Assembly (NCBI GenBank): GCA_038323575.1
Contig: JBBQHB010000153.1
Coordinates: 1-6,633, forward strand
Reading direction: 5' to 3'
Length of the DNA: 6,633 nt
Source: CAINVV01 sp038323575
GTDB lineage: Bacteria; Bacteroidota; Bacteroidia; Bacteroidales; Prolixibacteraceae
This document shows, one piece after another, positions 1 through 5,119 of this stretch. The translations under genes were made by a program, and so were the position numbers. The notes below the pieces were generated by a model. That model ran no database searches and had not been told where the DNA came from. It was given only the letters and a program-made list of their open reading frames with translations. Each line of letters starts with the position of its first letter. The first letter of the stretch is position 1.

Positions 1-245
1 ACAAAAGCGAAAGGAGGTAAGAAACAAAGACAAATTTTTGGGCAAAAGAATGTTGGTGCAAACCGCCAACCGGAATGGCATACCTCGAAATGAACGCAAA
101 GCTTTAACCGTAGAAAAAAATACTATAAGCTGAATCGCTGATAAGTACTTATGCATTGGCGCCAATTCAAAATTAATGATATTACTGAGATCTTAAAATA
201 ATTTATTTCTTTCCTTTCGATTTGAAAATTAAATTGTTCGTAGAA
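1..245. other. Left flank without a recognisable gene
   Basis: No complete gene is visible here. Plus-strand frame 2 is open from the window edge to a TGA at 131-133 (43 lysine- and arginine-rich codons), and frame 1 is open to a TGA at 91-93. Either could be the 3' end of a gene that begins outside the window, but neither peptide resembles a family I know, and two minus-strand frames are also open over much of the same stretch. An imperfect hairpin (52-58 with 64-70, one G-T pair, 5-nt loop) lies inside it. From about 167 to 245 the sequence is AT-rich with no other structure that I can see. It may be a gene remnant or an interspersed repeat; I cannot tell which. Confidence 0.35.
141..166. 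promoter_or_regulatory. Two adjacent perfect 12-bp palindromes
   Basis: Positions 141-152 read ATAAGTACTTAT and positions 155-166 read ATTGGCGCCAAT. Each is a perfect 12-bp palindrome, separated by the dinucleotide GC, so their centres are 14 bp apart. The first is AT-rich with a GTAC core and the second has a GGCGCC core. Palindromes of this size can be operators for dimeric regulators, but the sequence gives no identity for a binding protein. The nearest downstream start codon is 285 bp away, so a link to the hydrolase gene is not established. Confidence 0.35.
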
Positions 246-295
246 ACTTTAGTCACTTTAGTCACTTTAGGTCACTTTAGGTCACTTTAGGTCAC
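246..295. repeat. Tandem repeat with GTCAC cores, 9-10 bp period
   Basis: Five GTCAC cores begin at 252, 261, 271, 281 and 291. The first interval is 9 bp (unit GTCACTTTA) and the next three are 10 bp (unit GTCACTTTAG, exact copies at 261-270, 271-280 and 281-290). The array begins with ACTTTA at 246 and runs into a T-rich stretch. A period of 10 bp would place successive cores on the same face of the helix. The array ends 155 bp before the hydrolase start codon. It could be a degenerate microsatellite or a multi-site binding region; the sequence alone does not decide. Confidence 0.8.
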
Positions 296-328
296 TTTTT
301 TAGACAAGCCTATTTAACATCCACCTTC

Positions 329-379
329 CATCACCTTTTCTATGGTCCTGGCCGGTGATGAAAATTGCTGCCCTACCGG
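329..379. other. Two mutually exclusive hairpins
   Basis: CATCACC at 329-335 can pair with GGTGATG at 354-360 (7 bp perfect, 18-nt loop). CCGGT at 352-356 can instead pair with ACCGG at 375-379 (5 bp, 18-nt loop). Positions 354-356 belong to both stems, so the two cannot form together. No T-tract follows, so this is not an obvious intrinsic terminator. The candidate promoter for the hydrolase lies downstream at 421-428, so the structure would be in RNA only if a transcript starts further upstream. Stems of this size also occur by chance. Confidence 0.2.
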
Positions 380-420
380 ATGGCAAGATACCTGAAAGTG
401 GTACAATAAAATGGTTTTTG

Positions 421-428
421 TATCTTTG
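421..428 (+). promoter_or_regulatory. Candidate Bacteroidota -7 promoter element
   Basis: TATCTTTG matches the TAnnTTTG -7 consensus used by the primary sigma factor in Bacteroides and relatives. It ends 22 bp before the hydrolase ATG, which would give a leader of roughly 15-20 nt. The matching -33 element (TTTG) is not present at the usual 19-21 bp spacing; the sequence there reads GTGG or AGTG. Position relative to the gene is the best support for this call. Confidence 0.5.
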
Positions 429-450
429 AGATAACTTAACATATCTCACT

Positions 451-1443
451 ATGATTGTCAGGATTTTAAAAACTATTTTCTACGGGTTTCTTTTATTGCT
501 GCTTACTTGTGTAATGCTGATGTTTGTTCCGCGCGCATGGTCGAAACTCAATCCCCAAAAGCCGCCGATGGGATACTATTTTTACGCTCCTACCATTCTG
601 GCCGTTTATTCGGGATTGGAGTCGCTTATCAACAAAACGCCTGAAGTGCCCGAAAACGTTGAGGCATTTAAAAACATTGAGTACAAAAGTATCAACAGCA
701 AGTCACTTCAGCTGGATATTTACCAACCCAAAGGATTGACCCAACCAGCGCCGCTGCTGGTTTTCATCCATGGCGGAGGCTGGAGTGGCGGCGACCGTGC
801 CGACTATCTCGTTTATCTTACCAATTTTGCCCAAATGGGTTATGTAACGGCGACCGTCTCCTACCGCTTCGTGAAGGATGCGCCTTATCCTGCCTGTGTG
901 GAGGACATCACAGATGCGGTACAGTTTCTTTACCAAAACGGCGGCAAATACAACTATGATCCCGACCGGATATGCCTGATCGGCGGATCGGCAGGATCCC
1001 ACCTTGCCATGCTGGCAGCATACGGATGGAAAAAGAAAGGTCCGTCAGAATCAGCCTCATTAGCAACAAATAAACACAAGATCAAAGCCGTTGTAGAAAT
1101 CTATGGCCCTACCGATTTAACAACCGAATATGCAAGAACCCATCCGACAACAACGGGATTTATCGCTCATTCTTACCAGGAAGCCCCTCAACTTTATGCT
1201 GAAGCTTCTCCTGTAACTTATCTGAATAAAACCAACCCTCCTACCCTGATCCTTCATGGTACCAGAGATATGCTGGTTCCAATCAGCCAGGCTGAACTTC
1301 TGCATCACAAACTGGACAGCCTTGGGGTTCCGAATGTCTACCGCCCCGTACCCGGATGGCCCCACACCATGGATATGGTAGAACGGGTGAATGACTATTT
1401 TAAGGTGACAATGGCGGATTTCTTTGAAAAGTATGTCAGATAA
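451..1443 (+). CDS. Membrane-anchored alpha/beta hydrolase, BD-FAE/esterase type
   Basis: A serine hydrolase of the alpha/beta-hydrolase fold, close to the BD-FAE and hormone-sensitive-lipase-like carboxylesterases. Residues 1-7 are basic and 8-26 form a hydrophobic segment (a signal anchor or uncleaved signal peptide; Cys20 lacks a good lipobox), so the catalytic domain probably faces the periplasm. The oxyanion-hole motif HGGGW is at 107-111 and the nucleophile elbow G-G-S-A-G at 178-182, giving Ser180. Asp273 in HGTRD and His305 in GWPH complete the expected triad. The length of 330 residues is normal for a family member with an N-terminal anchor. Family members cleave carboxyl esters such as acetyl or feruloyl groups on polysaccharides, but no substrate can be assigned here. 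The start codon is preceded by the -7 element at 421-428 and has no strong Shine-Dalgarno sequence. The next gene begins 82 bp downstream. Confidence 0.9.
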   Translation: MIVRILKTIFYGFLLLLLTCVMLMFVPRAWSKLNPQKPPMGYYFYAPTILAVYSGLESLINKTPEVPENVEAFKNIEYKSINSKSLQLDIYQPKGLTQPAPLLVFIHGGGWSGGDRADYLVYLTNFAQMGYVTATVSYRFVKDAPYPACVEDITDAVQFLYQNGGKYNYDPDRICLIGGSAGSHLAMLAAYGWKKKGPSESASLATNKHKIKAVVEIYGPTDLTTEYARTHPTTTGFIAHSYQEAPQLYAEASPVTYLNKTNPPTLILHGTRDMLVPISQAELLHHKLDSLGVPNVYRPVPGWPHTMDMVERVNDYFKVTMADFFEKYVR

Positions 1444-1472
1444 AGGTCGATGTTTCATTAGTTTTGACCTTT
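1442..1472 (+). terminator. Weak stem-loop after the hydrolase gene
   Basis: AAAGGTC at 1442-1448 and GACCTTT at 1466-1472 form a perfect 7-bp stem with a 17-nt loop, starting at the last two bases of the hydrolase stop codon. Only a loose T-rich stretch (CTTATTTC) follows, so termination would be weak. The octamer TAGTTTTG at 1459-1466 also fits TAnnTTTG and could instead be a -7 promoter element for the next gene, but no -33 TTTG lies at the right distance. Both readings are tentative. Confidence 0.3.
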
Positions 1473-1525
1473 CTTATTTCATAAAAAATTGAATTTCATT
1501 TTAAAGACTGTTTATATATCCTAAA

Positions 1526-2824
1526 ATGGTTACAGATGTATTGATTACTTTTTTACTTGTATTTCTAAACGGATTTTTTGTTGCTGCTGAGTTTGCGATT
1601 GTTAAAGTCCGGGTTTCCCAACTCGAAACAAAGGTTCAGACAGGAAGTCGCATCGCGGTTCTTTCGAAACATATTGTTTCCCATATTGATAATTACCTTG
1701 CTGCTACCCAATTGGGGATAACATTGGCAAGCCTAGGTTTAGGTTGGATCGGCGAACCTGTGGTGTCAAAAATTATTTTGCGTGTTATGTCTCTCTTTGG
1801 CGTTGCAATGAATCCCGAATTGGCACATGAAATTGCATTACCGGTTGCATTTTTTTTTATTACCATTTTGCATATTGTTTTTGGAGAACTTGCTCCCAAA
1901 TCGATTGCCATTCAACGATCAGAACAAACTGTTTTAACGCTTGCCCTTCCCTTGCAATTCTTCTTTCTTATTTTCTGGCCATTTATTTGGTTGTTGAACG
2001 GAATTTCTGCTTTTATGCTCAGGTTAATTGGTATTTCAACAACGCAGGGTTTAGAAGTACATAGCAGCGAGGAGCTAAAATATTTGGTGCAGCAAGGTCA
2101 AAAAAGCGGAGAGATCGACGATGCTGAGTACAAAATAATCAGGAATGCCTTTGACTTTTCTGAGCAGACTGCAAAACAGATAATGGTTCCGCGTACCCAG
2201 GTATTCGCAATAGACATTAATAATTTTAACGAGGCTGCGCTTGATAAAGTAATTGAAGAAAGTTATTCGCGGATACCTTGTTTCGAGGGAAGTTTAGATA
2301 ACGTATTAGGAGTTGTCAATTTGAAAGATGTTTTAATCGCTGCCAGGAGTAAAGAACCACTGAATCTCCGTTCCATCATGCGTTCTATGCTCGAAGTGCC
2401 GGAAACCAAAAGCATTTCCAAATTATTAAATGAATTTCAGATAAAACACCGGCAAATCGCGTTGGTAGTCAATGAATATGGAGGTACTGAAGGCATTATT
2501 ACAATGGAAGATATACTCGAGGAATTAGTCGGCGAAATTCAGGATGAATACGACAATGAAATCCCGTTTGTGGAAAAAATCGGAGAGAAAATATACATCG
2601 CTTTGGCTTCAGCTTCGCTGGATGACATCAATGAATTGTTACCGCACCCAATAAAAAAGGACGATCAATACGAAACGTTGGCTGGTTATCTTATTTTAAA
2701 ATTCGGAAAAATACCGGTAGTGAAAGAGAAAATAACGCTTGAAAATTACGCGTTTTCAATTATTAAAAAAAACAAAAGCACAATTGTTTTAGTTCAATTG
2801 GCGGATTTATTGGTGCCGGAGTAA
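1526..2824 (+). CDS. CNNM/CBS/CorC-domain membrane transporter (HlyC/CorC family)
   Basis: An inner-membrane protein with the standard three-part plan of the family. Residues 1-170 are the DUF21/CNNM transmembrane domain, with hydrophobic segments near 5-26, 59-80, 101-125 and 137-168 and the signature stretches NGFFVAAEFA (15-24), TQLGITLASLGLGW (61-74) and GELAPKSIA (120-128). A helical linker (EELKYLVQQGQKSGEID, 182-198) leads to a CBS pair starting at QIMVPRTQ (218-225) and including NEYGGTEGIITMEDILEELV (316-335). The C-terminal CorC_HlyC domain covers about 352-429. The 432-residue length is typical. Characterised relatives export magnesium or cobalt (CorC, MpfA, CNNM) or polyamines (PaeA/YtfL); the old name hemolysin is misleading. 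The substrate cannot be told from sequence. The gene is visibly more AT-rich than its neighbours and contains a T9 run at 1850-1858. The Sir2 gene starts 27 bp after its stop, suggesting co-transcription. Confidence 0.92.
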   Translation: MVTDVLITFLLVFLNGFFVAAEFAIVKVRVSQLETKVQTGSRIAVLSKHIVSHIDNYLAATQLGITLASLGLGWIGEPVVSKIILRVMSLFGVAMNPELAHEIALPVAFFFITILHIVFGELAPKSIAIQRSEQTVLTLALPLQFFFLIFWPFIWLLNGISAFMLRLIGISTTQGLEVHSSEELKYLVQQGQKSGEIDDAEYKIIRNAFDFSEQTAKQIMVPRTQVFAIDINNFNEAALDKVIEESYSRIPCFEGSLDNVLGVVNLKDVLIAARSKEPLNLRSIMRSMLEVPETKSISKLLNEFQIKHRQIALVVNEYGGTEGIITMEDILEELVGEIQDEYDNEIPFVEKIGEKIYIALASASLDDINELLPHPIKKDDQYETLAGYLILKFGKIPVVKEKITLENYAFSIIKKNKSTIVLVQLADLLVPE

Positions 2825-2851
2825 TGGCAGTATTGAAATCAAAATACAGAT

Positions 2852-3535
2852 ATGAAAAAGCTTGTTGTTTTAACCGGTGCCGGGATGTCGGCGGAAAGCG
2901 GCATACGTACATTCCGCGATTCGAACGGATTGTGGGAAGAGTATGATGTTATGGAGGTTGCCAGCATCGACGGGTGGAGGAAAAATCCTGAATTAATGCT
3001 CCGTTTTTACAACGAACGCCGGAAACAGATGTTTTCCTGTGAACCAAACAAAGGCCATTTATTACTGGCTGGACTGGAGAAAGAGTTGGATGTAAGAATT
3101 GTCACCCAAAACATTGACAATCTCCACGAAAGGGCCGGATCGACCAGGGTACTCCATCTACATGGCGAACTGACCAAAGCCAGGAGTTCTTCAGATCCAT
3201 CCCTTGTTTACGAAATCGGCAACAAAGAAATAAAGATCGGCGAAAAGTGTGCAAAAGGGAGTCAGTTAAGGCCTTTTATCGTGTGGTTCGGAGAGGAGGT
3301 CCCTGCGCTGGAAGAGGCCATTCATCTGGTTGAATCAGCTGATATTCTTTGTGTTATCGGAACTTCCCTGAATGTGTATCCGGCAGCAGGATTGCTTCAT
3401 TATGCACCATTTGCCTGTCCGGTTTACCTGATTGACCCTAATCCGCCTTCAGGCCTTCCACGAAAGATACAGGTTATTGCCAAAGGTGCGGGTGAAGGGG
3501 TTGCGGAATTCATTAATAAAATGAATAATGAATAA
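2852..3535 (+). CDS. cobB: Sir2-family NAD-dependent protein deacylase, zinc-less class III type
   Basis: A cytoplasmic sirtuin that removes acyl groups from lysines using NAD+. The NAD-binding signature GAGMSAESGI is at 9-18 with T20-F-R22 after it, TQNIDNLH is at 85-92, and the catalytic His104 lies in HLHG. Tyr53 and Arg56 (FYNER) form the Y-x-x-R pair that binds acidic acyl groups in SIRT5/CobB-type enzymes, so desuccinylation or demalonylation is likely as well as deacetylation. The four cysteines that bind structural zinc in most sirtuins are absent: between His104 and RPFIVWFGEE (140-149) only Cys133 occurs, and the small domain is short. As I recall, this zinc-less form is common in Bacteroidota. 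The length of 227 is slightly short for CobB. The start fits, because MKKLVVLTGAG begins the first Rossmann strand directly. An ATG at 2824-2826 overlapping the preceding stop is out of frame. The 3' end overlaps the convergent gene by 23 bp. Confidence 0.93.
   Translation: MKKLVVLTGAGMSAESGIRTFRDSNGLWEEYDVMEVASIDGWRKNPELMLRFYNERRKQMFSCEPNKGHLLLAGLEKELDVRIVTQNIDNLHERAGSTRVLHLHGELTKARSSSDPSLVYEIGNKEIKIGEKCAKGSQLRPFIVWFGEEVPALEEAIHLVESADILCVIGTSLNVYPAAGLLHYAPFACPVYLIDPNPPSGLPRKIQVIAKGAGEGVAEFINKMNNE
3513..3535. other. Convergent 3' overlap of two genes
   Basis: The last 23 bp of the sirtuin gene are also the last 23 bp of the lipoprotein gene on the other strand; the two stop codons lie at 3533-3535 (plus) and 3515-3513 (minus). 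There is no intergenic space and no obvious bidirectional hairpin terminator here. Transcripts from either side must therefore overlap at their 3' ends. Confidence 0.9.
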
Positions 3536-4916
3536 AGATCTGTTTGAAAATCTTTCCGACTTCGTCTTTAACCGGCTTGTTGAAGGCAATCATTTTCCCG
3601 TCTGGAGAAAGTACAATGTTGGTTAGTTCTTCCTTGCCAACCGGAATTATTCTTGAAAATCTCTTTTCAAACGGTTCGTCAGACAACTTACAGTTAACCA
3701 CGCTGTTTTCGCTTACATAATAAATCGACTGATTATCAGGACTCCATCTTGCACAGCTCTGGACACCTGCCGGATGATCAGTCACCTGCCGGGAGGGTCC
3801 GCCATCAGGTGAAATCAGGAAAATTTGCCGGACACCCCTGGCATCTGCAGCGGTATAGGCGATCCACTTCCCGTCAGAAGATGAACGAACGACTCCCCCA
3901 CATCCCGGATAAACCGTTTCTGCGGTATAGGTTAACCTGCGCTGAACGGTACCCTTTGGCGGCATTGGAAAATCATTCGCAGTTCCTACCAGTGGTCCGT
4001 ATTCTCCGGGCTGATTGATCGAATCCGGAATATCCACCACAAACAGTTCATCAACAGGCTCACCGGTTTTGCTTCTCACTTTTCCCAAAAATGCCCTTGC
4101 CACCTGCATTTTGCCCTTCTTGTTCAGGTAGCTTCCTGTACCAACCCAACTGTCTGAAGCGGCGTTGCTGATTTCGTCGCTGCCCGGAGCGGGTTCCGGA
4201 ACAACGCGTACAACCAGCACGCTGTACCAATCACTGCTTATATTTTCACCGTCACCATTGTTATCAACATTTACCGGCCTGAGTTTTGCGGAGACACCTA
4301 TAGTCCGGAGATTAACCTTTTTCCCGGTCATCTCTTCAATGATCTGCATAATGGCATCGTTGTAAGTGAATCCTACCCATTTGCCGTCTTTGCTCCACTC
4401 GTGCCGGTGGGTTCCGCCCCGGAGAGCTCCCGGGGTATAAGGCATTGTCATATCCCTGGCATCCATGTAAACCGGCACATCGGGATGGCTGACCTCCACA
4501 ATGACACCCGTCCGTCTCCATTGCTGGTAGGGATTACTCTCGGTGCATTTGGGAAGGCCATGAATGAAAATCACCTTATTTTCAGTCGGATGATAGCTGG
4601 CAGCGCCCGCTCCCGGCCCATAAGCGTGGTTGTCACTTACAGAAAACAGGACTTCAACCTTTCCTGTTTCTGTATGAACCCTTTCCACAGATGGTGAGGC
4701 TCCTATTCCGCCGGTACTGTTACGGGTATCGTAAACCAGCCATTTGCCGTCAGGCGAGAAGTTGTCGTTGTTGTCCAGATCATGGTTGTATGCTCCTTTC
4801 GTAAGCTGAACCGGCTGATCCTTCTTATCGTTGATGCAGGAACCTAATGCCAGTGTGAGAACTGACAGGCATAATGCAGCTTTGGTGTATTTATTTGTTA
4901 AAAGCATATGTCCCAT
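3513..4916 (-). CDS. DUF3748 (YidR-like) TolB-type beta-propeller lipoprotein
   Basis: A predicted lipoprotein of unknown function. The signal peptide spans residues 1-26 with a lipobox LGS-Cys27, followed by the charged stretch NDKKD, so it should be lipid-anchored in the envelope. TolB/WD40-like blade motifs recur: FSPDGKWLVYDT (53-64), WSKDGKWVGFTYND (174-187), SSDGKWIAY (356-364), WSPDNQSIYYVS (391-402) and LSPDGKMIAF (436-445). Stretches typical of the E. coli YidR/DUF3748 family as I remember it are ERVHTETGKVEVLF, TPGALRGGTHRHEWS (161-175), NLRTIGVSA and PGSDEIS (244-250). D218 to G223 reads D-N-N-G-D-G, an EF-hand- or dockerin-like calcium-loop pattern that may be an insertion. An alternative start is Met4 (ATG at 4907-4905), which keeps the signal peptide intact. 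The array of 8-bp repeats lies 101-196 bp upstream. Propellers of this sort also occur in peptidases and polysaccharide lyases, but I see no catalytic signature. Confidence 0.85.
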   Translation of the reverse strand: MGHMLLTNKYTKAALCLSVLTLALGSCINDKKDQPVQLTKGAYNHDLDNNDNFSPDGKWLVYDTRNSTGGIGASPSVERVHTETGKVEVLFSVSDNHAYGPGAGAASYHPTENKVIFIHGLPKCTESNPYQQWRRTGVIVEVSHPDVPVYMDARDMTMPYTPGALRGGTHRHEWSKDGKWVGFTYNDAIMQIIEEMTGKKVNLRTIGVSAKLRPVNVDNNGDGENISSDWYSVLVVRVVPEPAPGSDEISNAASDSWVGTGSYLNKKGKMQVARAFLGKVRSKTGEPVDELFVVDIPDSINQPGEYGPLVGTANDFPMPPKGTVQRRLTYTAETVYPGCGGVVRSSSDGKWIAYTAADARGVRQIFLISPDGGPSRQVTDHPAGVQSCARWSPDNQSIYYVSENSVVNCKLSDEPFEKRFSRIIPVGKEELTNIVLSPDGKMIAFNKPVKDEVGKIFKQIFIHYSFY

Positions 4917-4931
4917 TTCATTTTTTATTTT

Positions 4932-4958
4932 AATCTGTGCAATCTGTGTAATCTGTGG
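4932..4958. repeat. Three tandem 9-bp AATCTGTGN units
   Basis: Units AATCTGTGC (4932-4940), AATCTGTGT (4941-4949) and AATCTGTGG (4950-4958) are identical in their first eight bases and differ only in the ninth. Read on the minus strand they give CACAGATT repeats ending 16 bp before the ATG of the lipoprotein gene, so they would lie in its leader or core promoter. I have the impression that this motif recurs between genes in several environmental bacteria, but I cannot check that here. Confidence 0.85.
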
Positions 4959-5016
4959 TTGCAGAGGTTTTATTTGTTTCGGGTTTCGCTCTTTTCATCA
5001 TCCAGACTCCCCATCG

Positions 5017-5112
5017 CCGTTTCTCCATTTCCCCGTTTCTCCGTTTCTCCGTTTCCCCATTTCTCCGTTTCCCCGTTTCCCCATTTCTCCGTTTCCCCGT
5101 TTCCCCGTTTCT
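5017..5112. repeat. Twelve-unit 8-bp tandem array, consensus CCRTTTCY
   Basis: Twelve units of exactly 8 bp run without interruption from 5017 to 5112. Only position 3 (G or A) and position 8 (C or T) vary. Units 6-8 (5057-5080) and 9-11 (5081-5104) are identical 24-bp blocks, so there is a higher-order period of three units. Seven of eight plus-strand bases in most units are pyrimidines, making the minus strand purine-rich (GGAAACGG). The array ends 7 bp from the stop codon of the oxidoreductase gene and lies 101 bp or more upstream of the lipoprotein gene start. It has no stop codon in any plus-strand frame, which creates spurious open frames rich in Ser, Pro and Phe. Confidence 0.92.
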
Positions 5113-5119
5113 TTTTTCT

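Noticed and set aside
2..133. Open frame at the left edge as the end of a gene
   Set aside because: The peptide matches no family I know, and several frames on both strands are open there, so it is not listed as a CDS.
2824..2851. ATG overlapping the transporter stop codon as the sirtuin start
   Set aside because: It is out of frame with the sirtuin, whose own ATG at 2852 leads straight into the NAD-binding motif.
5017..5112. Possible CRISPR array
   Set aside because: The units are 8 bp and directly adjacent with no spacers, and no cas gene is present.
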